A stretch of 64,000 nt of DNA from assembly GCA_018396695.1 (NCBI GenBank), contig JAGTQU010000006.1:4137-68136 (forward strand), read 5' to 3'. The translations under genes were made by a program, and so were the position numbers. Positions 1-9,337 of this stretch are shown here, in pieces. Origin of the DNA: Candidatus Bathyarchaeota archaeon. GTDB taxonomy: Archaea; Thermoproteota; Bathyarchaeia; TCS64. The notes under the pieces are model-generated. The model was not told where the DNA came from. It ran no database searches and was given only the letters and a program-made list of their open reading frames with translations. Each line of letters starts with the position of its first letter. Within the stretch, counting starts at the first letter, position 1.

Positions 1-360
1 TCCCCCGCATAGGTCGCATATAACAATAGGGTTCCCTTTGGGATGAAGATGGGGAACTTTCCCTGGACAGGCTTCTATGCATAAACCGCAGGCTGAGCAT
101 TTCGAAGAGTCCGTCTCTACCGCGCCTGTCTCAGAGTTAATCGATAGAGCCCCCATGGGGCAGGCATCAACGCATGGATAATCCTCGCATTGGAAACATA
201 AGTGAGGGACTTCCACACCTGGGACGAGCATGAAAACCCTGATCCTAGAGGCTTCAGGCCAGATCAAGCCTTCATGGCTTAGCGAGCAGGCGATCTCGCA
301 CCTCCTGCAGCCACTGCAGCGCTCATAATCTCTCCTTATCCAAACCTTACTTAAACCCAT
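1..360 (-). CDS. 4Fe-4S ferredoxin-like electron-transfer protein (partial, C-terminus beyond window)
   Basis: An open frame runs on the minus strand from an ATG at 358-360 to the window edge with no stop, giving 120 residues. Cysteine clusters are visible as CSGCRRCEIAC near the N-terminus, CFQCEDYPCVDACP in the middle, CSACGLCIEACP after it, and CDLCGG at the cut end. This spacing is that of polyferredoxin subunits (HycB/DmsB type) which often accompany aldehyde ferredoxin oxidoreductase. Its likely role is carrying electrons between an oxidoreductase and ferredoxin in the cytoplasm. The partner gene would lie left of position 1, so the pathway is unproven. It is divergent from the DUF362 gene, and the shared 150-bp gap holds A/T-rich promoter-like sequence. 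Confidence 0.85.
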   Translation of the reverse strand, partial: MGLSKVWIRRDYERCSGCRRCEIACSLSHEGLIWPEASRIRVFMLVPGVEVPHLCFQCEDYPCVDACPMGALSINSETGAVETDSSKCSACGLCIEACPGKVPHLHPKGNPIVICDLCGG

Positions 361-512
361 TTTGACTGCCTCAGACAAAAATTACTTTTAAAGATTATGA
401 TATTACAGCGTTTAAAGTTTAATTCTTCAGCTAATCTTAAAAACCAAGCATTTTTCCTATTCTCTAAAGTATAATTCAAATCTTGGGATAAAATATTTTT
501 TCAAGATGCTTG

Positions 513-1358
513 ATGAGTATTGTTGCCATAGTTAAAGGCGAGAATCCTCAGGAGATGACAGTGAGAGCGCTCGAGATGGTTGAGGCTAAGGGTGCCTTAA
601 CTGAGGATAAGCCCGTCTTGGTGAAACCAAACTACATCAACTCGAGACACCCTTCAACAGGAATCACCACAGATAGCAGGGTAATTGAAGGGGTCATACT
701 GTTTCTAAAGCAATGCGGAGTAAATGAGATCATAATAGGAGAGGGGAGTGGGCACTCTGACACTTTTGAAGCGTTTAGGAACGCTGGAGTAGACGCGGTA
801 GCTGAGAGGATTGGGGCCAAGCTCGTCGACTTAAACAGAGATGAGTTCGTTGAGGTTCATCCACCCAATCCACTGGCTTTGAGAAAGGTGAAGATAGCTA
901 GGACTGCTCTGGAGAGCATGGTGATAAGCGTTCCAAAACTCAAGGTTCATCGAATAACTGGAGTGACGTTGAGCGTTAAGAATATCATGGGAGTGATGAC
1001 TCCGAAAGGATCCATGCATATAGCGCTGAGCAAGAATATTGCTGACCTCGCCTCAGTCGTTAAGCCGAGGGTCTCAGTGATCGATGGCATAATAGCTGGC
1101 GAAGGACACGAGACGAGCGGGGATCCTGTTGAGATGAATCTTGTTATAGCGGGGTTGGATCCCGTAGCGGTTGATACTGTCGGAGCCTCCGTAATGGGAG
1201 TCCCTGTGAGCGAAGTCAAGCACCTCCTATACGCTGCAAAGAAGGGGCTTGGAACCTATGACTTGAACAAGATTAAGGTAGTTGGGGAGAGGATAGAAGA
1301 TGTTAGGAAAGTGTTTAAGAGATCATTGTCTTCTAAGCTTCTAAGCCATCTGGCGTAA
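513..1358 (+). CDS. DUF362 domain protein
   Basis: The 281-aa product matches the DUF362 family in layout: an N-terminal KPNYIN segment (about residue 40), a central VHRITGVTLSVKNIMG stretch and a C-terminal DPVAVDTVGA block. Many family members carry ferredoxin domains, but this one has no cysteine cluster, so it is the short form. The biochemical role of the family is not settled. I chose the ATG at 513 over the TTG at 510 because a TATA-like ATAAAATATT at 487-496 sits about 25 nt upstream, which fits a leaderless mRNA starting at this ATG. Confidence 0.85.
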   Translation: MSIVAIVKGENPQEMTVRALEMVEAKGALTEDKPVLVKPNYINSRHPSTGITTDSRVIEGVILFLKQCGVNEIIIGEGSGHSDTFEAFRNAGVDAVAERIGAKLVDLNRDEFVEVHPPNPLALRKVKIARTALESMVISVPKLKVHRITGVTLSVKNIMGVMTPKGSMHIALSKNIADLASVVKPRVSVIDGIIAGEGHETSGDPVEMNLVIAGLDPVAVDTVGASVMGVPVSEVKHLLYAAKKGLGTYDLNKIKVVGERIEDVRKVFKRSLSSKLLSHLA

Positions 1359-1446
1359 TCGACAACCATCTCAATTTAAGAATTCTTGAGAAAAGAATCA
1401 AGTTCGCCTTATCCAAATCGAAGGCTTAAAAATCCGGGATTTATGA

Positions 1447-1833
1447 TTAGGTTATTTCCAATGGGATTAAATTGCCCTTTTTATCATACACTGCGACGCT
1501 ATCATAATCTCTGAATGGGGGAGCAACTATCATCAGCATCCTACCGTAAAAGTGGTTTAGATCGGTTGGAGAAGGGTGTAGGCTCCCTGACGGGTGGGAG
1601 TGGACGGTTCCAATGATTGAGAAATCTATTGGGAGCATGTGAGGTGGAAAGCTTGTAAACCCACGTCCATATGTGGCCTGAGGAGGGATAAGCAGATCAG
1701 TAATTTTAATCTCATTTCCACGTGTTTCTCCACGGAGTAGTAGTATGGTCTCTCTGGGATAAAGCAGCTTCGCGTTCTCTTGAATCGCCTCCATCAGCCT
1801 TTGACTGATAGAAGCCACCATACTATCTCTCAT
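1447..1833 (-). CDS. JAMM/MPN-domain metalloprotease-like protein
   Basis: The 128-aa protein carries a JAMM zinc motif: H78-S-H80, seven residues, S88 and D91, with an upstream Glu (E28 in RETILLLRG). The motif is complete, so zinc-dependent isopeptidase or peptidase activity is plausible. Archaeal JAMM proteins remove small ubiquitin-like modifiers (SAMPs) or act in sulfur transfer; the substrate here is unknown. The length is that of a minimal single-domain JAB protein. The start is supported by AAGGAG eight bases upstream of the ATG. It stands alone between two plus-strand genes. Confidence 0.85.
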   Translation of the reverse strand: MRDSMVASISQRLMEAIQENAKLLYPRETILLLRGETRGNEIKITDLLIPPQATYGRGFTSFPPHMLPIDFSIIGTVHSHPSGSLHPSPTDLNHFYGRMLMIVAPPFRDYDSVAVYDKKGNLIPLEIT

Positions 1834-1999
1834 TAGCGATGCTCCTTGACAAATTAAGTCCTAAACATAATTAAAAATCCAGAACCTTCGCAGAGACTCT
1901 TAGATTTTGTTAGACCCTTTAACGGTTGAGAAATAAAATCTAAAAAAGAGGTGTTACCGATATGTAAGAGAGCTAAAAAACTAATGCGTAAAAAAGGTT

Positions 2000-2332
2000 G
2001 TGAAAATGGGAGAGAAGATTCTTTTCGTCTGCACCGGAAATATCGATAGGAGCCCGACGGCTGAAGAGATGTTCAAAGGCAAACCAGGGTTCTCAGTGAA
2101 ATCGGCTGGGACATCTCCAGAAGCCCCAAACAAGATTTCGGCAGAGCTAATCAACTGGGCTGACAAGATTTTCGCCATGGAGGAAGAGCATAAAAGGGAA
2201 ATAATACGAATAGTGCCTGAAGCTGTGCAGAAAACAATAGTTCTAGGTATTCCAGACGTGTTCAAAAGGAATCAACCAGAACTGAAACGATTGATACAGG
2301 AAAGGCTAAAGGGGTATAGCAAGTTAACTTAA
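2000..2332 (+). CDS. Low-molecular-weight protein tyrosine phosphatase-like protein
   Basis: The 110-aa product begins KILFVCTGNIDRSPTAEEMF, holding the phosphatase loop C-x5-R (C11 to R17) followed by Ser. A likely general-acid Asp lies in the C-terminal IPDVFKRNQPEL segment. Size and motifs fit the small predicted tyrosine phosphatase group (COG4551), shorter than classical LMW-PTPs. The frame opens with GTG at 2000; an ATG at 2006 is an equally good start. The substrate is unknown, and arsenate reductase-like activity is less likely because the family's extra redox cysteines are absent. Confidence 0.8.
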   Translation: MKMGEKILFVCTGNIDRSPTAEEMFKGKPGFSVKSAGTSPEAPNKISAELINWADKIFAMEEEHKREIIRIVPEAVQKTIVLGIPDVFKRNQPELKRLIQERLKGYSKLT

Positions 2333-2435
2333 AAAACCTTCTCTTTAGATCCCACAATCCAATTTCACCATATTATCTTCGATAGCGTTAAATCTATCAG
2401 CAATCGTCTCAAAGCATTGAAAAGAAGGGGACTAA

Positions 2436-5375
2436 ATGAGCTACTGGTCTAAAAGCCTCGAAGAAACGCTGAGAGACCTAAACTCTTCTAAGAATGGTCT
2501 AAGTGAGAAAGAGGCTAAAAGTAGACTGAAGAAATACGGGCTCAATGATGTCCCTAAAAGGAAGGAGAAAACCGCTTTAAAAATTCTCAGCGATCAGGTT
2601 ACAGATCTATTGGCTATTGTATTGATCATAGCCTCAATTATTTCGTATTTTACTGGCGGAGAAACTGAGGCGTTCATAATTCTAGCCATCGTTTTGGTTA
2701 ACATCCTTGTAGGATTCATACAGGAATATAAGTCTGAGAATTCGCTGAGAAAACTCGCCTCGCTAATAAGTTACAGGGCTAAAGCCCTGAGGGGTAACGA
2801 AGTAGTTGAAGTAGACACTAGGTATCTCGTGCCTGGAGATATTGTCCTCCTCGAGACTGGCGACAGGATCCCAGCTGATCTCCGGATTTTTGAAGCTGAC
2901 GATCTTGAAATAGATGAGTCAATCGTCACTGGAGAATCCTTTCCGGTCCATAAATCATCTGAGCCGATTAGGGTTGAGGGATTCGAACCTCAACGCATGG
3001 AGAATATGGCTTTTCTTGGCACGCTAGTGGTAAACGGTAAGGGGAAAGGCGTAGTAGTCTCTACCGGGATGGGCACCATCCTAGGAAAGGTGGCGGGCTT
3101 TTTAAAATTAACCGAGCCTGAGACTAATTATCAGAAGAACATCAAGAACTTCAGCAGGTTCCTAGTCAAAAGCATTCTCTTCGGAACGGCTTTCATATTC
3201 GTAATGAACTCTCTGACGGGTAAAAGCCTCATCGACTCGGCATTGTTCTCCTTAGCATTAGCAGTCGGTATAATACCAGAATCGCTTCCGATTATAATCA
3301 CTATCGGGCTCTCAAGAGGCGCGCTCATGCTGAGCCGCGGCGGCGTCATAGTGAAGAAGCTGAGCGTTATTGAGGATCTTGGAAACATGGACGTCCTATG
3401 CACAGACAAGACCGGGACCATCACGCAAAACAAGATAACATTGCATGACTATTTTGACTTGAATGGCAATAGAAGCGAGGAGCTGATAAAATTAGCTTCT
3501 CGCTGCGTATCCGTTATGGAGATAAGTGGCATATTAGAGAGCACGTTTACCGGTAGCCCGATGGATGTAGCCATAGTCGAATATGCCCTAAGCCATGGTA
3601 TCACACAGTCTAAAACCGAGCTCATCGAAATAATACCATTCAATTATACTAGAAGAAGAATGAGCGTCGTGACTAGGAATGGAGAAGGGTATATGCTCAT
3701 CTGCAAAGGAGCTCCTGAGAGCTTACTCCCCGTCTGCTCGTCTATGAGGATTAACGGTAACGTTACGAGGCTGGACGGGGATCGAGTTCTCAAAGCCTTC
3801 GAAGAGCTCTCTAGAAAAGGATATCGAGTTCTAGGCTTAGCAGTAAAGGATATTGAAAGGAAGGAAGATTACTCTGAATCCGATGAGCATGGTTTAACCT
3901 TTCTAGGCCTACTCTGCTTCTTAGACCCTCTGAAACCTACAGCTGAGCAGTCTATACATCAACTCAGAGAACTAGGTGTCGAGATCAAGATCTTGACTGG
4001 AGACAATCCAATCGTAACAAAGGCTAGGGCAGAAGAGGTAGGCATGAAGGTAGAGATGCTTACAGGGAAAGAAATAGACGCCATGAATGATGAAGCGATT
4101 GGAGAGGCTGTTGAAAAGACTAACGTGTTTGCGAGGCTAACACCAGACCAGAAGGCCAGAATAGTCCGAGCATTGAGCAAAAACGGTCACGTTGTAGGCT
4201 TTCTAGGTGACGGGGTTAACGACGCGCCGCCTTTGAAGAGCGCCGATGTGGGAATATCTGTAGACGGCGCTGTAGACATAGCGAAAGAGGCGGCGGATAT
4301 AATCCTGACGGAGAGTAGTCTAGAGATTATTTCCAAAGGTATTGTGGAAGGTAGAAAAACCTTCAGCAACACAACCAAGTACGTACTGAACACTGTTTCC
4401 GCCAACCTAGGCAATATGGCATCGCTTGCCGTAATCTCAGTTATATTAGACTTTCTCCCCATGCTCCCCTTCCAAGTCCTACTTACAAACCTGATAAGTG
4501 ACGGGCCACTTCTATCGATCTCGACGGATAAGGTTGATGAGGAGGAGCTACGTAAGCCTAAGAACTGGAATATAGGTTTGATAAGTAGGTTCTCAGCTTT
4601 CTTCGGGGGTATAAGCTCAGTATTCGACTTCACAACTTTCGGTATAGCCTTGGCTCTAGCAGGAGACAATGTAATGTTGTTTAGAACTGCATGGTTCATC
4701 GAGTCCACGCTGTCTGAGATTATAGTAACATTCGCGATTCGAACAAAGAAGAGGTTCTATCAGAGTAGCCCAAGCAGAATTCTATTATCCATGTCCATCA
4801 TATGCGGCCTATTAACAGTGCTTCTCCCCTACTCCCCGGTCAATACAATATTCGAATTTTATCCACCCCCCTTAATACTCCTAGCGATAATAGGGGGCAT
4901 ACTGTTAACTTACTTCACCATAGATGAAATATTTAAGAAATTATTCTGGATGCGATATGTACCCGCCCTCGAACTGGTTGTGATTCCCACTAAGAGGATC
5001 GAGCTCACTAGAACTCTAAGACTGATGCAGATCATAGTTGCGGCGATATGCCTCCGCTCCGAAGAGGAGATTTCCATTAATTCTATACTAGATGTTCTTA
5101 AAGACAGTTTAGAATTTCCCTTTAAACAGGAGCAAGTCATTCACAACTTATTCTATCTCCGGCGGGGGGGTCTAATCAGCGTAGATAACCTTAAAAAAAC
5201 TGTTAAACGCGAAGAATTGATGAAAGAATATATTTTGAAACAGGCTAAAAGCGAGTTTTGGTCCGAGATACGCAAAGATTGGCTAAAAGTTAGTTCCACA
5301 ACCCTAATTAAGTATGGTGAAGTTAACCCCGAATACCAGCAACTTCTAACCCGAGAGATTTCTTTAAAAACTTAA
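2436..5375 (+). CDS. P-type cation-transporting ATPase, MgtA-like, with C-terminal extension
   Basis: The 979-aa membrane ATPase has the actuator TGES at 165-168, the phosphorylation motif CTDKTGTITQ with Asp at residue 324, and the hinge GDGVNDAPP at 591-599. The region before the phosphorylation site reads PESLP, followed by ARG/SRG-ALML-like sequence and GNMDVLCTDKTG. The TM5-TM6 region reads FLPMLPFQVLLTNLISD. These resemble Mg2+ importers of the MgtA/MgtB group more than Ca2+ pumps, so Mg2+ or another divalent cation is the likely substrate. After the last membrane helix (about residue 840) there are roughly 130 extra soluble residues that look helix-rich and winged-helix-like, which is unusual for the family. 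ATG start with AAGGGG upstream. Confidence 0.9.
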   Translation: MSYWSKSLEETLRDLNSSKNGLSEKEAKSRLKKYGLNDVPKRKEKTALKILSDQVTDLLAIVLIIASIISYFTGGETEAFIILAIVLVNILVGFIQEYKSENSLRKLASLISYRAKALRGNEVVEVDTRYLVPGDIVLLETGDRIPADLRIFEADDLEIDESIVTGESFPVHKSSEPIRVEGFEPQRMENMAFLGTLVVNGKGKGVVVSTGMGTILGKVAGFLKLTEPETNYQKNIKNFSRFLVKSILFGTAFIFVMNSLTGKSLIDSALFSLALAVGIIPESLPIIITIGLSRGALMLSRGGVIVKKLSVIEDLGNMDVLCTDKTGTITQNKITLHDYFDLNGNRSEELIKLASRCVSVMEISGILESTFTGSPMDVAIVEYALSHGITQSKTELIEIIPFNYTRRRMSVVTRNGEGYMLICKGAPESLLPVCSSMRINGNVTRLDGDRVLKAFEELSRKGYRVLGLAVKDIERKEDYSESDEHGLTFLGLLCFLDPLKPTAEQSIHQLRELGVEIKILTGDNPIVTKARAEEVGMKVEMLTGKEIDAMNDEAIGEAVEKTNVFARLTPDQKARIVRALSKNGHVVGFLGDGVNDAPPLKSADVGISVDGAVDIAKEAADIILTESSLEIISKGIVEGRKTFSNTTKYVLNTVSANLGNMASLAVISVILDFLPMLPFQVLLTNLISDGPLLSISTDKVDEEELRKPKNWNIGLISRFSAFFGGISSVFDFTTFGIALALAGDNVMLFRTAWFIESTLSEIIVTFAIRTKKRFYQSSPSRILLSMSIICGLLTVLLPYSPVNTIFEFYPPPLILLAIIGGILLTYFTIDEIFKKLFWMRYVPALELVVIPTKRIELTRTLRLMQIIVAAICLRSEEEISINSILDVLKDSLEFPFKQEQVIHNLFYLRRGGLISVDNLKKTVKREELMKEYILKQAKSEFWSEIRKDWLKVSSTTLIKYGEVNPEYQQLLTREISLKT

Positions 5376-5406
5376 ACCATTTACTATAAAGATTCGAGGC
5401 TAAATT

Positions 5407-5820
5407 ATGGAATCACCTACGAAAAAGTCGATGAATAGATTCTCAGCTTTCGCCGTCATATTGATCGTAGCAATACCTTTAGCTTACATGGCGATTACTT
5501 ATCCTAGAATAGTAAGCACCTATTCTGTCTCATTTACATTAGGCATAAACTCGAAACGGATAGAGTTTGAAGTACCCTTCTTGCATGACTCGGTCAGAAT
5601 AGAGGTATCGGTTCGCACTGGAGCCGCTTTATGGGCTGCAAAAATTATGAGTGGTGGAAACTTATTATGGAGCCATACCACTACTCAAGGAGGACAAACA
5701 ACTTATATGAGCGATTGGATTGGAATGCCAAGCGGTCGCTATAATCTAACTTTTGCAACGATCGGTATAGGCTCAATGGAAGCAGAAATCAAGATAACAT
5801 CGAAGGGGGGATTATGGTAA
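5407..5820 (+). CDS. Hypothetical membrane-anchored protein
   Basis: The 137-aa protein has a lysine-containing N-terminus, one hydrophobic segment (about residues 12-32) that could be a signal anchor, and then a beta-rich domain of about 100 residues ending in GG-LW. No catalytic motif is visible and I do not recognise a family. It starts 31 bp after the P-type ATPase stop on the same strand, so co-transcription is possible, which might suggest a surface or regulatory accessory. That is inference from position only. Confidence 0.6.
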   Translation: MESPTKKSMNRFSAFAVILIVAIPLAYMAITYPRIVSTYSVSFTLGINSKRIEFEVPFLHDSVRIEVSVRTGAALWAAKIMSGGNLLWSHTTTQGGQTTYMSDWIGMPSGRYNLTFATIGIGSMEAEIKITSKGGLW

Positions 5821-5941
5821 AAATCTTTCCCCCGTCTAACTTAAATTTGCATATTAAATTTCAACATTAACTAATTCTAGGTTGGGTGCTTTATATGGAT
5901 ATGCTTATACTAAAGACTAAATGATTTTTAATTGATTAATC

Positions 5942-6595
5942 ATGGAGACGAAGATAGAGAAGCCCTCAATGCTCCTTATAGGGGAACAGGCTCCAGACTT
6001 TGAAGCAGTAACCACACATGGAAGGAAGCGGCTCTCAGACTATAAGGGAAAATGGATTATCCTTTTCTCCCATCCAGCTGACTTCACGCCTGTATGTACG
6101 ACGGAGTTCGTAGCCTTTAGCGAGATCCATGACGAGCTTACGAAGAGAAACGTCCAACTCATAGGTTTAAGCATAGACAGCGTCCATTCACACATAGCGT
6201 GGGTTAGATGGATTAAAGAAAAGATGGGCGTACAAATACCTTTCCCAATAATAGCTGACTTAGACATGAAAGTCGCAAGCCTCTTCGGAATGATCCATCC
6301 TAAGCAGAGCTCGACATCAGCAATCAGAGCCGTCTTCTTCATAGACCCGGAGCAGAAGATTAGAGCCGTAATATACTACCCTCTGAACGTAGGTCGAAAC
6401 ATGCAGGAGATCCTGAGAGTTTTGGACGCCCTTCAGACCGCGGACAAGCATAAGGTGGCCCTACCTGCGAACTGGAAGCCTGGAGACAAAGCTATAGTGC
6501 CTCCGCCAGCCACCCAGGAAGACGCTGAGAAGAGGCTGAGTGAAGGCTACGAATGCGTAGACTGGTTCCTCTGTAAGAAGAGTCTACCCTCCTAA
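5942..6595 (+). CDS. Peroxiredoxin (archaeal Prx6-like, AhpC/TSA family)
   Basis: The 217-aa protein has the peroxidatic motif FTPVCTTEF with Cys52, and two more cysteines at the C-terminus (C205 and C211 in YECVDWFLC). This arrangement is that of archaeal peroxiredoxins such as the Aeropyrum enzyme, where all three cysteines take part in the redox cycle. It reduces hydrogen peroxide and alkyl hydroperoxides in the cytoplasm. The ATG follows an A/T-rich promoter stretch. It stands upstream of a TspO-like membrane gene on the same strand. Confidence 0.93.
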   Translation: METKIEKPSMLLIGEQAPDFEAVTTHGRKRLSDYKGKWIILFSHPADFTPVCTTEFVAFSEIHDELTKRNVQLIGLSIDSVHSHIAWVRWIKEKMGVQIPFPIIADLDMKVASLFGMIHPKQSSTSAIRAVFFIDPEQKIRAVIYYPLNVGRNMQEILRVLDALQTADKHKVALPANWKPGDKAIVPPPATQEDAEKRLSEGYECVDWFLCKKSLPS

Positions 6596-6641
6596 ACCTT
6601 TTTTCACTTGTATAACGAATAATTCTGGATAGGCATTCAAA

Positions 6642-7415
6642 ATGGCTTTAAAAACATACAGTTTCCAGAGATGGATTAATATTTTGACATTCGCCGCCAC
6701 TATTATAATCAACGGTTTAGCAGGTAGCGCAAGGCTTATCGGCGGTAAGACTACCGCAGAGGTTTCGGATTCTTTTCCAACTCTAATAACTCCTGCAGGC
6801 TATGTTTTCTCGATATGGGGAGTCATATACGTTTTATTAGGCGTATTCATGGTTTACCAAGCTTTGCCGAGCCAAAAAAATAACCGCTTCCAAGAGAAGG
6901 TTGGATGGTTATTCGCTTTAAGCAACCTGTTAAATATTTTCTGGATATTTCTTTGGCATTTCGGGCAACTCGTTTTATCCGTAATCTTGATGACCCTAAT
7001 TTTCCTTGACCTAATACTAATTTACCTACGCCTACAGACCGTTAAGACCGGAGTTTCAACCCTTGAGAAAATAGCCGTTCATCTACCCTTCAGCGTCTAC
7101 CTAGGCTGGATCACAATAGCATCCATAGCAAATTTTGCCGCGATGCTAGTATCGGTTAGATGGGACGGGTTCGGCATAAGCTCTGAAATATGGGCTGTTT
7201 TAATCATAATAGTAGCTACATGTGTTACAGTCCTTGTATTGGCAACAAAAAGGGATATACCCTACTCCCTTGTAGTTGTTTGGGCGTTGCTTGGAATCGC
7301 GGTAGCCCAAGGGAAAACTCAAATAGTTGTTGTGACATCAGAGTTTTGCACATTCCTTATAATACTGACCATAGCCATAATAATTTTCTCTAAGAAACTA
7401 CGCAAAAGCCCCTAA
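6642..7415 (+). CDS. TspO/MBR-related membrane protein
   Basis: The 257-aa protein is almost wholly hydrophobic with about seven predicted membrane helices. The segment ITPAGYVFSIWGVIYVLLG (from about residue 49) resembles the conserved P-x-W/F-x-F-P region and Trp-rich helices of tryptophan-rich sensory proteins, as found in the long TspO-like branch. TspO proteins bind porphyrins or lipids and respond to oxidative stress. The upstream peroxiredoxin is consistent with that but does not prove it. The gene begins 46 bp after the peroxiredoxin stop. The substrate is unknown. Confidence 0.7.
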   Translation: MALKTYSFQRWINILTFAATIIINGLAGSARLIGGKTTAEVSDSFPTLITPAGYVFSIWGVIYVLLGVFMVYQALPSQKNNRFQEKVGWLFALSNLLNIFWIFLWHFGQLVLSVILMTLIFLDLILIYLRLQTVKTGVSTLEKIAVHLPFSVYLGWITIASIANFAAMLVSVRWDGFGISSEIWAVLIIIVATCVTVLVLATKRDIPYSLVVVWALLGIAVAQGKTQIVVVTSEFCTFLIILTIAIIIFSKKLRKSP

Positions 7416-7515
7416 ACCTTGAAAAAGGTTGAATTATCCTATTTTTTCATAAAATACCTGAAAAATAATGGAATCCGTAAAATCGTTTAATAGGCTTCAA
7501 GCTTGATCCAAAAAG

Positions 7516-8196
7516 TTAGATGAATCCTCTACTCCTAAGATAGATTATCACAGAGACGATTATTATAATCGCTAGAAGGACAAGATAGGGTAGCCAAGCC
7601 ATAAGAATGTCCTGAATCGATGGAGGCTTAACTTGAGCCGGTATGGTGTAGGTGACATACCCCTCATCTGGCGCGTAGTCTGTTTCAGTCTCGGTAACGA
7701 ACAGAAGATTTATCGCGGCTGTAACACCGAGATCCGAGACCGATAAGGCAATGCTTATACTGCTAGAATCCTTCTTCGACTGCAGAGCCTTGTCCTTCAC
7801 CCATGCTGAACCAGACCACTTATAGAGGTAGAAGAAAGGGGTTGCTCCATCTGACATATGGATGTAATAGTCGGCACCCATTTTATGCGTTCCTAAATAG
7901 CCTGAACTGTCTCCTGTTGATCGACTCCCGTCAGAATCGATCCATATGTACAATGATTCTGGCTGGATCGTCCCTAAAACCCTTACATTAAAGTAGATAA
8001 TACCCTCCTCTACCGTGACCCTGCAGGAGATTATGTCATAGTTAGGCTCCTCATCCTCCCTTGTATCAACGACGACGGGGACAACATTCGAGAAATCAGG
8101 CCAGGGAAGATACGTCTGAGACTTGGCTAAGCCTATTATAGAAGGAATGACCAACAATTGGGTTATAAAGATGAAGACGAGAAAACTACTCTTCAT
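7516..8196 (-). CDS. Exported surface protein with C-terminal membrane anchor
   Basis: The 226-aa protein has a clear signal peptide (MKSSFLVFIFITQLLVIPSI, cleavage near the AKS-Q motif at about residue 26). A beta-rich extracellular domain follows, with YIWIDSDGSRSTG and MGADYYIHMSDG, then a proline-containing linker and a C-terminal membrane helix (about 203-222) ending in RSRGFI. The topology is that of an archaeal surface protein held by one C-terminal helix. The D-S-D-G pattern suggests a metal-binding beta-sandwich, but I cannot name a family. It is a single-gene unit. Confidence 0.7.
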   Translation of the reverse strand: MKSSFLVFIFITQLLVIPSIIGLAKSQTYLPWPDFSNVVPVVVDTREDEEPNYDIISCRVTVEEGIIYFNVRVLGTIQPESLYIWIDSDGSRSTGDSSGYLGTHKMGADYYIHMSDGATPFFYLYKWSGSAWVKDKALQSKKDSSSISIALSVSDLGVTAAINLLFVTETETDYAPDEGYVTYTIPAQVKPPSIQDILMAWLPYLVLLAIIIIVSVIIYLRSRGFI

Positions 8197-8436
8197 TAAA
8201 GATCAGTTGAATGTTACCTTATAACTATATAAAATTTATCACGAAGAAATAAGATGAACCAAGTATTCAAAAATCTAAAACATCATTAACCTCGGCACAA
8301 GAACAGTATCACATGTTGTTTTTGAGGGCATTTGAAAAAGTTTTCCAAAAATATGCCTGCAGAATAGCACCGGCATCTTCAGAAATAGACTATTTTTAAT
8401 AAACATACAACTCTTAAACATAATACAGGTGGTTGT

Positions 8437-9312
8437 TTGAGCGAAGAAAAGAGGGAGAGCCTAGTTAAGATAGCGTGCTGCCAGATCGAGCCTAAAGTAG
8501 GTTTAAAGGAGCAGAATGTGAAAAAAACCTTGGATTATATACGCAAAGCTGTAGACGAAGAGGCTAATCTAATCCTTCTACCCGAGCTTTCGAACACTGG
8601 ATACGTTTTCAACACACGCCAAGAAGCTTACGAGCTAGCGGAGAAGATCCCTGAAGGAGATACGGCTCAGACCTGGGTTGAATATGCTGAGAAACACGGC
8701 GTATACATAGCAGCAGGGATCGCTGAGAGAGATGGGGATAATCTTTACAACTCTTCAATACTTGTGGGTCCTGAAGGGTTTATCGGTAACTATAGGAAAC
8801 TCCACCTCTGGAACAGAGAGAAACTCTTCTTCGAGCCAGGCGACCTTGGGCTCCCCGTATACAATACACCAATAGGCAGGTTGGGGATGTACATCTGCTA
8901 TGATATGTGGTTTCCCGAGATGACGAGGATTTATGCCCTCCAGGGTGTAGACTTAATCCTTAACGTAACTAACTGGGTTGCATCAGAGAAGCCTTCAGAG
9001 GACAGTCGGCTCACTGAGACTGTATGCGTCTCCAACGCGTATATGAACGCCATCTTCATAGCGGCTGCCGACAGGATCGGCGTCGAGAGGATGCAGCCTT
9101 TCCTGGGCAGAAGCATGATAGTCTCGCCTTCGGGTGAGGTGCTCGGCGGACCAGCCAGCTACGATAGCGAGGAGATCATCTATGCGAAGTGCAACCTATC
9201 TGAAGCGCGGCTGAGGAAGAGGAAGACGAGGCTAAACCATGTAATCTTAGACAGACGGACCGACGTATATGATGCTCTCTTAGGGTATGGAGAGATACCG
9301 TTCAATTGGTGA
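8437..9312 (+). CDS. Carbon-nitrogen hydrolase (nitrilase superfamily)
   Basis: The 291-aa protein has the complete nitrilase triad: Glu50 in LLPELSNTGY, Lys121 in NYRKLHLW and Cys154 in MYICYDMWFPE. The family hydrolyses amides or nitriles, for example N-carbamoyl amino acids, omega-amides or carbamoylputrescine. Substrate preference cannot be read from sequence here. The start is a TTG preceded by AGGTGG at a good Shine-Dalgarno distance. A TATA-like CTTAAACA lies upstream. It converges with the amidohydrolase gene that follows. Confidence 0.9.
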   Translation: MSEEKRESLVKIACCQIEPKVGLKEQNVKKTLDYIRKAVDEEANLILLPELSNTGYVFNTRQEAYELAEKIPEGDTAQTWVEYAEKHGVYIAAGIAERDGDNLYNSSILVGPEGFIGNYRKLHLWNREKLFFEPGDLGLPVYNTPIGRLGMYICYDMWFPEMTRIYALQGVDLILNVTNWVASEKPSEDSRLTETVCVSNAYMNAIFIAAADRIGVERMQPFLGRSMIVSPSGEVLGGPASYDSEEIIYAKCNLSEARLRKRKTRLNHVILDRRTDVYDALLGYGEIPFNW

Positions 9313-9337
9313 CTAGAAGAGATCGGAAGTCTTTTTT

